DNA of 32,044 bases, from assembly GCA_003427395.1 (NCBI GenBank), contig BFEA01000059.1:2976110-3008153 (forward strand). The letters are read 5' to 3'. Positions 18,191 to 26,456 of the stretch are shown here, piece after piece (positions within the stretch are counted from its first letter, which is position 1; every line of letters begins with the position of its first letter). The translations under genes were made by a program, and so were the position numbers. The stretch is from Chara braunii (lineage: Eukaryota > Streptophyta > Charophyceae > Charales > Characeae). Under the pieces are notes generated by a model. It ran no database searches. It had not been told where the DNA came from and was given only the letters and a program-made list of their open reading frames with translations.

Positions 18191-18590
18191 CTTTTATTGA
18201 ATGGCCATTTAACAAAGGTACTGAGTATTTAATTGAGGTTGGTTGGCTGGAGGTTGGGGTTTGCATGGCTAAAGCGAAGGGTATGAGTATAGGAACTAGT
18301 TGGAATTAACTTCGCGTAGTGTGTGGACTCTTGTCTGACTTTTGATGTGATTGCAGGTATGTTCAAAGACTTGGGGTTTTGATTGGGCGACTTTTATTGA
18401 ACGGTCATTTAACAAAGGTACTAAGTATTTAATTGAGGTTGGTTGGCTGGAGGTTGGGGTTTGCATGGCTAAAGCGAAGGGTATGAGTATAGGAACTAGT
18501 TGGAATTGACTCCGCGTAGTGTGTGGACTCTTGTCTGACTTTAGATGTGATTGCAGGTATGTTCAAAGACTTGGGGTTTTGGTTGGGCTG
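18191..18590 (+). repeat. Tandem duplication of a 200-bp unit
   Basis: Copies at 18191-18390 and 18391-18590 begin CTTTTATTGA and end with TTGGGGTTTTG(A/G)TTGGGC. Differences are a handful of substitutions and the period is exactly 200. Each copy carries GTGATTGCAG|GTATG, which looks like a splice acceptor. No protein-coding content is recognised. Confidence 0.9.
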
Positions 18591-18671
18591 CCCTGCGGTC
18601 GCATATATATGTATGGCTAGGAGGAGACCCACTATGACTGTGAGAAGTAATCGTCACATGATTATTCCCCT

Positions 18672-18676
<5 letters not shown>

Positions 18677-18738
<62 letters not shown>
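18677..18738. repeat. (AT)31 microsatellite
   Basis: 62 uninterrupted alternating A and T bases. Open frames across it (Tyr-Ile repeats) are artefacts. Confidence 0.97.
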
Positions 18739-18740
<2 letters not shown>

Positions 18741-19281
18741 TCACAAATATGTGTCAGTGCATGTGTACCTACGTGTGGGGCTGGCGTGGCCTAAAGTGCC
18801 CGCGTACTAAGAGTCAGTCGAAGGTTGGGGTGAATAGAAGGGGGGGGATATCTCTTGCCAATCCCTGTATATTTTCCTTGTTGCGATTTATCTTGGTGGA
18901 ACGATAAAGTTCCGGGCGGAAGGGTCAGCGTGTCGCTGGTTATGCGCCAGACAACTCATCACCGCTCCAAACTCCCTCCTGCCCTAAGGGTCGTCTTGCC
19001 CTGCACCTGTTGGGACACCTCAGGGTGCAGAAGACGGAAAGGCCCTCAGGCCGGTTTTGCGCGCGCTAAAGGGTTACCCCCATTGGCTCGCGCTTCAGCC
19101 TACGCCGGAGCGTCGAAAGATGACCCCTTGGCTCAGAGTAGGCCGTTTGGGTGTGGGCACTACATAAAGTGTCGTCATCGCAGTTACTCGCGTAGAACTG
19201 CATAGCGAGATAGTATGTGTAAGTCCAGCGCCCTCGCGACCTTATACTAGGCTCGCGCGCGACACTCGCCGCATCCCGCAC

Positions 19282-19636
19282 GGTAGCCTATGGGTAGGAT
19301 ACCGGACCTCCTCCGCGAAACCACGAGCGCGACACGACCAGTAAACTTGTGGTCTTGGTAACGTGAAGCGGCACGTNNNNNNNNNNNNNNNNNNNNNNNN
19401 NNNNNNNNNNNNNNNNNNNNNNNNNNNNNNNNNNNNNNNNNNNNNNNNNNNNNNNNNNNNNNNNNNNNNNNNNNNNNNNNNNNNNNNNNNNNNNNNNNNN
19501 NNNNNNNNNNNNNNNNNNNNNNNNNNNNNNNNNNNNGCGGAGGACTAGCCCCGGTCAGCCTATGGGAGTCTGTGTACGGGCCTCATTACCCTGGACGCCA
19601 GGTAGCCTATGGGTAGGATACCGGACCTCCTTCGCG
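19282..19636 (+). repeat. Pair of 36-bp direct repeats flanking the gap
   Basis: Copies at 19282-19317 and 19601-19636 differ at one base (CTCCGCG versus CTTCGCG). Confidence 0.9.
19377..19536. other. Assembly gap of 160 N
   Basis: 160 consecutive N bases. The repeats on both sides suggest that the gap arose from a repeat the assembler could not resolve. Confidence 0.99.
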
Positions 19637-20525
19637 CGCGCGTCGTTTGGGCTTATCCACCCCCTTTTCATTTTTGAGGGTCATCAGCTAATGGGGGGTC
19701 GGAGTGAGATTCCTTCTTGCATTTTCATGGTTGGACGTTATAGTCCGTGGCGACCGTCAAAGTCAAACCCCTTGATGTTCGACCGCCACGACAGCTTAAA
19801 AGTTGTCTACTCAACCCCTCTGCACAGGGTGCAGAAGAGAGTGTGGTCTCCAACCGCGCACGACGGTTGTCCAGCGTCGAGAGATTAACCCTCAAGGCGT
19901 GTGTCAGCCGACACTTGAGTGTCGAATGCGACCCTCGAAGTTAACGGGGGCCGCATGATTATGGGCATGACGTAGTACGTCATCATTGCAACTGCTTGCG
20001 TACGTTCGCATTGCGAGTCGATACGAGTTAGCTCTGCGTCCGCGCAGTTTTATACTAAGTTTCATGCGAGACGCCTATCCGATTTCCGCATTGGAAAGTT
20101 ACGGGTTGGTTACCGAGGGGCTAGGAGCGTTGTCGCGTTGTTTGCGTTGTGTCGTTTGTGCAATGTGTGCGTGCACGTATGTTTTATTTTTGTGTTCGTA
20201 AAGTGGTGTGCGCGTGGTGTGTGGGATGCGTCCTAGTCGACCGACGTCGGGCCGCGCTTGGGACTTCAGCCCCCCCCAAGATGTCGGTTTGTGTGCGGGT
20301 CCGATAGGCGTATTACCGCGCGTACCCCCTATGCTACAGCGAACGAGAAACGCCCTCGGCTGGTCCACCTCTGCGATTGCAACCGAGTAGCTTTCGTACT
20401 ATGGACTGGTAGCTCGGCGGGGATACGCCCACCGAAGGGAGGTGACAACTCCCGTAAGGTGGAGGTAAGTTGTGCCTCGCGTAGGCCCTATCCTGTCGTA
20501 GGGGCTGGCGAGAGGTATGGCTGAC

Positions 20526-20652
20526 GCACTCGGTGGAGCGGCCTAAGGAAGCTCCATTTGTGTGTTCGCGACGAGGTTGGTCCAACTCCTGCGTGACGCG
20601 GCCGAGAGGGTCCCGCGCTGCCGCGTGCGGCACCGGACCGATGGGCCCGACA
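20526..20652 (+). repeat. 3' end of the second (3') LTR
   Basis: Matches 1-121 with three substitutions, a 1-nt gap and a 7-nt insertion (GCACCGG), and ends at the same CA. The next bases, GCGCACAAAA, are unrelated to the primer-site side of the first copy, so 20652 is an LTR-to-flank border. Confidence 0.75.
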
Positions 20653-20676
20653 GCGCACAAAAAAAAGGGTGAGTAT

Positions 20677-21483
20677 ATGGAAGGAAGGGATGATGAAGAG
20701 GACAAAAATCATGTGGACCAGACCAATATACGAGGAGACAGTGTAATCATGACGGTGACAGTCATGGAACACACCATGGGTAGAGAAAGGGGATCGGATG
20801 AAATGGAAAGATCCGAAGTTAGTGAAGATCAAGATGGGGAAGAAGAGTTCAGAGAAATCGTGTCAGGGGTAGTGACCATGGAAAGTGAAGAGGAACAGAC
20901 AATTGAGAAGTTTTTGTTACCTCTGGAATGCTGTCTCCAAAACTGTGAGACCTTCGTCATGGGCCTATTAAACTCCCCAGGGATGTTATCTCTTCCAGCC
21001 TGTCCAATGGTCATGGTAGGTCTTCCGACCACTGAATCAATTATGGCAAATGTAAGTAGGATGTCCGCTGATAGGTTTTTCTTTCAGTTGTTTCCAGAGG
21101 ATCTCCTACCAAAACTATTGGTCGAGCTAGAAGACGGGAGGAAATTTAAATACTATATCCCGCTCATTGACTACCGGGTTCCACTGGAGAACTGGGAGGG
21201 AATTAATCAAGTTGGAAAAGACTGTTTTCCCTTACATGTTTTGACCAGGGGAGACTCAACCATGTTGAACAATGTCATGGTGGAACCTGGCCTCACCGCT
21301 ACCTTTTTGACAAGGTTGAATGAGGTGATGCCTCTTAGGAGGAACCTAAAGTCAATATGCTTTGCGATAATTATGTCCGCAAGGTGGTTGAAGCTGATCA
21401 TCCCACTGACAATCACGCCAATAGCAAGCCGTGAACTTGAATGGGCAACATGGTCAAACTTAGAACCGCCACGTGGAACGTGA
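20677..21483 (+). CDS. LINE ORF1-like protein
   Basis: Reading starts at the first ATG outside the LTR (20677); the open frame upstream reads into the LTR and is chance. The N-terminal third is acidic (MEGRDDEEDK onward, SEDQDGEEEF). The rest is more hydrophobic and looks folded (FPEDLLPKLLVELEDGRKF, PLENWEGINQVGKDCFPLHV). LINE ORF1 proteins usually bind RNA. Position just before the endonuclease supports the role, but I recognise no RRM, CCHC or DUF4283 motif with certainty. The frame overlaps the endonuclease ORF at 21441-21483 in another frame. The 5' end may have been cut off by the LTR element. Confidence 0.55.
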   Translation: MEGRDDEEDKNHVDQTNIRGDSVIMTVTVMEHTMGRERGSDEMERSEVSEDQDGEEEFREIVSGVVTMESEEEQTIEKFLLPLECCLQNCETFVMGLLNSPGMLSLPACPMVMVGLPTTESIMANVSRMSADRFFFQLFPEDLLPKLLVELEDGRKFKYYIPLIDYRVPLENWEGINQVGKDCFPLHVLTRGDSTMLNNVMVEPGLTATFLTRLNEVMPLRRNLKSICFAIIMSARWLKLIIPLTITPIASRELEWATWSNLEPPRGT

Positions 21484-22210
21484 GGGGATTGAGAAACACA
21501 GGGGGGAAGCAGAAGGGTAGGAGACTAAAATCTTGGGTGCACGATAAAATGATATATGTTATTTTTGTGCAAGAGACTAAATTATCCTCAAACAAATTGA
21601 CACAACTTCGAGACTGGTCGGATGGGCCCCAACTCTAGTCCTCAACTAGAGGCACGAAAAAAGTTACTACAGCTATTCTAGTTCACAATAGGTTAGAAGC
21701 TAAGTTAATGAACTATGATGCAGACTTATGGGGGAGATGGGTATGGATTAAGATACTGATAGGAGTAGAATAGTGGGTCTTTGCAACTATATAATATGCA
21801 GTATTATGCACCGAATGACAAATTGGACAGATTGGAATTTTTTGAATTGCTACCGTACGTGCTTCCCAACGGGGAGAGAATGATAGTGAGTGGAGACTAG
21901 AATCAGGTGATCAGCCCAGGTTTGGGCTCAGAAAAGGAGGCAGAGACCAGTAGAGACACGTCGACCTTGATCCGCTAGAAGGAAGCATGGAGGCTAGCCC
22001 CTGATGCCTTTCATGAAATAAACCCAAGTGCCTCAGGGTACACTTGGTTCGGCAATACATCGGCTAGTGTAGGTGTAAAGCGTCAGCTAGACTGCTTCCT
22101 GATTTCTTAGGAAGCGAATCACTCAGTTAGTTATCCAGATAGCGGAACATTTTGGTTCTCTATCTGATCATAAGTCGGTGATAATGGAAATGGAAGTGGG
22201 CCAGCAGACA
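21441..22210 (+). pseudogene. LINE ORF2 endonuclease domain, broken
   Basis: APE-type endonuclease that nicks target DNA. Recognisable pieces in order: LRTATWNVRGLRN (the Asn motif) and IFVQETKL (the Glu motif) at about 21456-21590, a decayed VSGD-x-NQV piece near 21889-21910, YTWFGNTSASVGVKRQLDCF near 22040-22100, and SDHKSV near 22165. The frame carries TAG near 21636 and 21771, a TAG within the VSGD-x-N motif, and frameshifts, so no full-length enzyme is made. It follows the ORF1-like frame and precedes the RT. Confidence 0.75.
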
Positions 22211-22973
22211 CAAAGAGGACCGGGTTGGTTCAAATTGAACACCGAAAACCTGAAGGATCAAGAATGGAAAGACTGACTAGGTACCTTCTGGGAGGACTGG
22301 AAACAAGTTCGTGGAAACTTTAAATCCCATGCCGAGTGGGTAGACGCAGACATTCGGATCACATCTCATAAATTTGATGTGTTCTCTAGGATTGCCGCAC
22401 GATTAAGAAATGCAGAAGAAGTGAAATGTAGACAAAGGGTAGAGGAGGCAGAAAAGAGGATGAGCCTGCACCCCATATCAGAGCAGGCATGGGCTGAAGA
22501 GAGAAGAGAAAGACTGAAGGAGTGAGAAGAATTGCAAGTATGGAAGGAGGAAGCATGGAGCCAGATCCTGAAGGAGAAAGGAATAGTGTCCAGGGATAGA
22601 ATGTCCAAAGACACATTTTCGAGACTACTCCCAAAGAAGGAAACAAACACTGATGCACGAGTTGAAACACCCTCATCTGGACGAGATGCCGCCGACGATG
22701 ACACTAGAAACCATGGGCAACTACGCTATGAATTACTTCAAGGATATCCTATCAACAAGAAAAACTATCCAACAAATTGACAAAGACATGTCAATACAGT
22801 CAACGTTGTGGGACCAGATAGATGTCAGACCGAAACAATACCAGCGACTGAACCTGGAAAGACTAGTAACCTCAGAAGAACTGCAAGAAGCCATCAAAAT
22901 GATGGTAAAGAAGAAGGCATCAGGAGACGATGGACTATCAGTAAAGTTTTTTTTTAGACATGCTGGGATATAG
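22211..22973 (+). pseudogene. LINE ORF2 linker and RT N-terminal motif, broken
   Basis: Joins endonuclease to RT. It is charged and lysine/glutamate-rich (sequence around 22400-22560 translates with many E and K), as in plant LINE linkers. The last part has ELQEAIKMMVKKKASGDDGLS (about 22879-22940), the RT-0/RT-1 pattern seen just before the LINE RT fingers. Frames change at least twice, and TGA and TAG codons occur near 22275 and 22524. Between 22974 and 23112 further RT-1 sequence (RIQEGETLRKSMTRGIITLP) can be followed in a broken frame. Confidence 0.6.
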
Positions 22974-23112
22974 TGAGAGAGGATATGGTGGAGCTATATA
23001 ACAGAATACAGGAAGGCGAAACGCTGCGAAAGTCGATGACAAGAGGCATTATCACACTCCCCTAGTACAAAAAAAAAGACAAGAGGGTGGTGAAAACCGG
23101 AGACTCATCTCC

Positions 23113-23658
23113 TTGCTAAATGTGTCCTACAAATTATTAACAAAAACATTGGCAAGGAGATTAGGGGAATGCTTACCGTCACTGGTGGGACCGGAGCAAG
23201 GTGAATTTGTTAGAGGAAGGTCTATCTATGAAAATGTCGTTACAACAATAGAAGCCCTGGAGAGCGTGGTGGATGAAGACCAAGACGCAGTCATCCTGTT
23301 ACTCGATTTAGAGAAAGCCTACGATCGAGTTAACTGGACGCTCGTCATGATAACACTGGAAGGTATGGGTTTTGGCCCGTCCTTCAGGAGTTGGGTCAAA
23401 GTCCTTTACGCATATTCAACAACAGCAGTAGTAGTGAAAGGAAAAATCGCAGAAGAGTTCTCTCTTTCAAGACCCCTCAGACATGAATGTCCATTTGCTA
23501 CTCTGCACTTTGTGCTACAACTTGAAGTCTTGTTGGCGACAATCAGGAAACATCCTCAGATTCATGGCCTGGATATGGGAGAAGGAAAGGAATGTCGGGT
23601 CAAAGCTCTAGCGGACGATTTATTCGTCATCTCAAACCTTCTTCCTACCCGAATCTAA
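23113..23658 (+). CDS. LINE reverse transcriptase core
   Basis: Performs target-primed reverse transcription. LLDLEKAYDRVNW (motif A, catalytic Asp about residue 65), SRPLRHECPFATLHFVLQLE (motif B, where the usual RQGCPLSP reads RHECPFAT) and VKALADDLFVIS (motif C, ADD about 167-169). Upstream, ISLLNVSYKLLTKTLARRL and QGEFVRGRSIYENV are typical fingers motifs. The ATG at 23113 is internal. The frame ends at TAA 23656-23658, and the remaining thumb is in other frames. Motifs A and C look intact, motif B is altered. Confidence 0.85.
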   Translation: MLNVSYKLLTKTLARRLGECLPSLVGPEQGEFVRGRSIYENVVTTIEALESVVDEDQDAVILLLDLEKAYDRVNWTLVMITLEGMGFGPSFRSWVKVLYAYSTTAVVVKGKIAEEFSLSRPLRHECPFATLHFVLQLEVLLATIRKHPQIHGLDMGEGKECRVKALADDLFVISNLLPTRI

Positions 23659-24120
23659 GGAGCTAGCAGTCAACTGGGGTGTGAAGTGGATTCCAACATG
23701 TACCGCGGAAAGATTATTTGGAGTTTAAATAGCCATGGAAGACTGGTCGGCAGTGCAAGAGATCATAATACAGGAGAAAGTGATTGGTAGGATCCAAAGT
23801 TGGAGGTCGGCCAGACATCTGTCACTCTTCGGACGGCCTTGGTGCTTAACACGGCAGCTTTCAACTTAATCAGATATGTAGCAGTGGTGAAGCTCTTGTC
23901 AACAGACCTGTTCAAAAGAATCAAAGAAGTCGCCAGAAGGTTCCTATGGAAACCACAGGCAAAAGAAGGGGAAGGTTATATAGCCAAGGTCGCCTGGGAG
24001 ATCATCTATAGAACAAGGGAAGAAGGCGGCTTAGCGATGATTGACCCAGAAACCCAGAACCTGGCAATGCTAGCAAGATGGGTGATAAAGGCAGGGGGTG
24101 CGGACAAAGAACGAGACTAG
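23659..24120 (+). pseudogene. LINE ORF2 thumb and connection region
   Basis: After the RT stop, sequence such as KELAVNWGVKW can be read in a broken frame. From 23800 an open frame gives VVKLLSTDLFKRIKEVARRFLWKP, KVAWEIIYRTREEGGLAMIDPETQNLAMLARW, the conserved plant LINE stretch after the RT (a W at FLW, then GGLAMIDP, equivalent to the common GGLGI). It ends at TAG 24118-24120. Expected to bind template RNA; not independently functional. Confidence 0.7.
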
Positions 24121-24761
24121 GTAATACTCGCGGAGAGAATTCTGATGAAAGAATGGGGGCTAAATCGAAAAGAAGACATCTGGGTGGCTCTGATGATTGC
24201 ACCTTTCTAAACAAGAGGATAAAATCCAGGTTTTGGAAGGAGATTATCAAGGTCTGAAAAAGAGTCAAGCCGAACGAAATGCAGCCCCCACAACAAAACA
24301 GGAGATCCTACGCCAGCCACTGTTCGGAATCCAAGAATTCTGGACGAACACCAGAAAGTCTTCTCTGCATCAAGAGACCCAAGAAGCTTTGGTTTCAAAT
24401 GGGTACAACGAGGGGTCTCAACAATAAGAGATATGTGGAACGAGGAAATGGGAAAATGGACAGAGGAAGCGGAACTTAAGGCAAAACTGGGACAAACTGG
24501 GACAACTATCAGCGCAGACAAGAAGAAGAAATGCACTGATTGCAGCCCTACCGCCAGAATGGAAGTAACTCATCAGCCTAACAGGACCAAATCCAGCTGA
24601 CAACAAGAAAAAATGCACTGATCACAGCCATACGGCCAGAATGGAAGGAACTCATCAGCCTAACAGAACTGAATCCAGATGGAACATGGTACAAAGCACA
24701 ATACCCCCAAGGAGACAGGTACTACCAACTAATCAATCGGAACGAATACAGCAAATGTGAG
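24121..24761 (+). pseudogene. LINE ORF2 C-terminal spacer, heavily decayed
   Basis: Coding traces in several frames (for example WNEEMGKWTEEAELKAKLGQ) but many stops. It contains an imperfect tandem duplication of 82-bp period: ATGCACTGAT at 24531 and again at 24613, each followed by CAGCC, an AGAATGGAAG stretch and ACTCATCAGCCTAACAG. No catalytic motif. Confidence 0.55.
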
Positions 24762-25526
24762 TTGGAAGTCTTTGTAGCAAAGCTAGAAAAGGATGGCACT
24801 TTTGTCCCTCATAGAACCAAGGAGAGCTACAGACTAAAAAACTGGGAGGAGGTAAGAATTAGAAGGGAAGACAAGAGAGAGGGAGAACCGTCAGACTATA
24901 GGATAGCAGTACCTGGGGAAACTCTGAAGACAATAAGGTTAGATCCCGCAGCATGGGGGTGGACAACGAAGGAAGGACAGACGGTGGGATTGGACGGATA
25001 TGACCTCAACACAGCATCGAAGGCACTAAGGAAACTGAAAAGAACGATGGAGATCCTGAATACCAGATGGGAAAAGACATGCCCAGGGACAACTCCTCCC
25101 ACTGAGCAAGAAATGAACAAGCTCTGGCGACAACTGAAGAATCTTCCTCCTCCGAAGATTGTAGGATTACTGTGGATGCAATGCCACCCAGTGGTTCCAA
25201 CAACCACTTGGCTAAAGATTAGAGGCATGCCTGGAATTGAAGTGAAGTGTGACTGGTGCGGGTGGCTGTATGAAGATATGCGGCATATGAGGTGGAGCTG
25301 CCCCATATCACAGAAAGGATGGAGATGGTGTTCATCACACTGGAAGAGACTGACAGGGAGAAATGACATGAGGGATGAGAGATTGGGGTTACAAGTAGCT
25401 CTTCCCGAAGACCTCCCAGAAGATAGGGGATGGGGCCTACGTGGCACAGGTAGGAAGGGCCACCCTAATGTGGGTAATTTGAACGGACGGGAACAGTCGG
25501 AGGTTCAAGCAGGAAGGGCTCTCTGA
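24762..25526 (+). CDS. LINE ORF2 C-terminal zinc-finger region
   Basis: C-terminal part of the LINE ORF2 protein. WLKIRGMPGIEVKCDWCG is followed by DMRHMRWSC, giving C-x2-C-x8-H-x4-C (Cys 163, Cys 166, His 175, Cys 180). This is the CCHC at the end of plant LINE RT proteins, thought to bind nucleic acid. The upstream part (WEEVRIRRED, TASKALRKLKRTMEIL) is less conserved. The frame ends at TGA 25524-25526 after a frameshift near 25450; the other frame continues (LSDVQAEILFKTTITNEIKA and onward) to TAG 25639-25641, which I take as the original end. Confidence 0.75.
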   Translation: MEVFVAKLEKDGTFVPHRTKESYRLKNWEEVRIRREDKREGEPSDYRIAVPGETLKTIRLDPAAWGWTTKEGQTVGLDGYDLNTASKALRKLKRTMEILNTRWEKTCPGTTPPTEQEMNKLWRQLKNLPPPKIVGLLWMQCHPVVPTTTWLKIRGMPGIEVKCDWCGWLYEDMRHMRWSCPISQKGWRWCSSHWKRLTGRNDMRDERLGLQVALPEDLPEDRGWGLRGTGRKGHPNVGNLNGREQSEVQAGRAL

Positions 25527-25641
25527 CGTACAGGCAGAGATCCTGTTCAAAACCACAATAACGAACGAGATCAAAGCCAACTGGAGGAGAAAAGCAGGAA
25601 GAGTATTCACCAGGGCACTCGGTGGGGTAGGGTCATGGTAG

Positions 25642-26209
25642 GCCAGTATCAGAAATAGAGTGCCAAAGTAGGACTAGGACCTGGTTTCGGGTCCTCTGGG
25701 CCGTGGTAGTCCCAGACTTTAGCTTAGTAAGTGAAAGTTAGAATACTTAGTCGAAGAATCATCAATGTTACATGGATTATGGAAGCCAAAAGCTCTTAGT
25801 CGCTTCGCAAGCGCAAGACAGGTAGGCAAACTGTTTTATTCGTAGTATTGGGTACGCATTAGGAACTGGAACTCAGTAACTTCGGGTTCTGCAAGATGTT
25901 GCCTGTAAGCTAGGCTGGCTGATGTTGTCAGTACTCCGGGTCGAATTTACTGTCGGGGACCTCACAATTCTACCCGGAGCTCACTGACTTCGGGGGTGGC
26001 AACCAGGCCACTCCGTTGCCTGTTTTTTTGGTTACAGCCGTAGTAGGCAAACAGGGGTGGTGGGTGGTGGAGTGTCAATTACACAGGAGCAGTTCGTAGG
26101 AACAGGCTCCCACCAGCCGGGAAGGCTGGGGACCGGACCGTGGGCTAGGTCCCACTTGCACGAATTAAGAGATACTAACCGTAAATAGCAAAGATCAACA
26201 TTCGAACGG
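25642..26209. other. Spacer between LINE and Penelope-like element
   Basis: No gene. Probably LINE 3' untranslated sequence followed by older DNA. It has a GGTGG-rich stretch followed by GAGTGTCAATTACAC (about 26055-26085), and the boundary with the pseudo-LTR falls near 26210. Confidence 0.4.
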
Positions 26210-26442
26210 GTCCTACGCTGATGTGCCTGCGCCTATCCTCCGGAGATGCCGCTGGCTTGCGGCGGAGGTGGGTTAGTGGTAAGAGGGATTGCGTACGAGG
26301 GTTGACGATAGGTGGTTCTTCCCCCTGATGAGACCACGTGGCGGTGGTTGAAACCNGGGTTAGTGGTAAGAGGGATTGCGTACGAGGGTTGACGATAGGT
26401 GGTTCTTCCCCCTGATGAGACCACGTGGCGGTGGTTGAAACC
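26210..26442 (+). repeat. Left pseudo-LTR with tandem 86-bp internal copy
   Basis: 26210-26355 aligns without gaps to 31899-32044. Its last 86 bases (26270-26355) are repeated at 26357-26442, separated by one N. The unit has an inverted repeat CCTCCG/CGGAGG (26237-26268) in its first part and a hammerhead core in the last part. GTTAGTGGTAAGAGG with GGTTCTTCCCC about 40 bases later resembles tRNA A and B boxes, but weakly. Partial tandem copies of pseudo-LTRs are usual for PLEs. Confidence 0.85.
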
Positions 26443-26456
26443 GGTCGGGGTGCCAT
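26399..26456 (+). ncRNA. Type I hammerhead ribozyme in the pseudo-LTR
   Basis: All core elements are present in order. Stem I strand CCCC (26408-26411), core CTGATGA (26412-26418), stem II GACCAC/GUGGUU (26419-26424 with 26431-26436) around loop GUGGCG, core GAAA (26437-26440), minimal stem III C/G with the A15.1-U16.1 pair (CCGGU, 26441-26445), cleavage triplet GUC (C26446), then GGGG (26447-26450) closing stem I. Stem I continues beyond an asymmetric internal loop (UCUU/U) with GUGGU/GCCAU (26399-26403, 26452-26456). The very short stem III matches the minimal type I hammerheads of PLEs, which can act as dimers; ACCGGU is self-complementary. The closing stem II pair is G-U instead of G-C. 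Predicted cut: between 26446 and 26447. Confidence 0.85.

Larger units (their letters stand above)
18739..20525 (+). other. Probable body of the 3' LTR, with internal duplications and a gap
   Basis: GC-rich, CpG-rich DNA unlike the AT-rich tract before it, continuous with the LTR end at 20526-20652. No gene. A 36-bp segment (GGTAGCCTATGGGTAGGATA and following) occurs at 19282-19317 and 19601-19636 with one mismatch. Two longer stretches (about 18990-19280 and 19800-20095) share ordered short matches such as CAGGGTGCAGAAGA, CGTCATYGCA and TATACTA, so part of the LTR seems duplicated across the gap. The left LTR border is not resolved. Confidence 0.4.
1..20652 (+). mobile_element. Degenerate giant Ty3/gypsy LTR retrotransposon (left end outside window)
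   Basis: Seen: an LTR end (1-121), a tRNA-Asp primer binding site (124-142), gag, protease, RT-RNase H, integrase, a second gag-like frame, then about 10 kb without genes, closed by a second copy of the same LTR end (20526-20652). Domain order PR-RT-RH-IN is that of Ty3/gypsy. Every frame carries stops or frameshifts, so the copy is dead. The two LTR ends differ by three substitutions plus a 1-nt and a 7-nt indel, as expected for a pair of ageing LTRs. Inference: they belong to one element of more than 20.6 kb. The alternative is two related elements, or nested insertions inside one. The start of the 3' LTR cannot be fixed because the matching part of the 5' LTR lies outside the window. Confidence 0.55.
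20654..25641 (+). mobile_element. Degenerate plant-type LINE (non-LTR retrotransposon)
   Basis: ORF1-like frame followed by an ORF2 with apurinic/apyrimidinic endonuclease, reverse transcriptase, thumb and a C-terminal CCHC motif, in the usual L1-type order. The frames are broken by more than ten stops and frameshifts. The 5' end abuts the gypsy LTR border, so the LTR element either inserted into it or beside it. No poly(A) tail is obvious after the last coding sequence. Confidence 0.85.

Noticed and set aside
18838-18849. G-rich run as polypurine tract of the 3' LTR
   Set aside because: It is placed well for a 1.8-kb LTR, but no TG follows directly and there is no 5' counterpart to compare.
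18532-18907. Frames of Tyr-Ile repeats
   Set aside because: They are translations of the (AT)31 microsatellite.
20533-20676. LINE ORF1 starting inside the LTR end
   Set aside because: The bases are LTR sequence shared with 1-121, and the frame is open by chance.
26270-26355. True tRNA gene in the pseudo-LTR unit
   Set aside because: No acceptor or anticodon stem can be drawn. Only box-like motifs are present.
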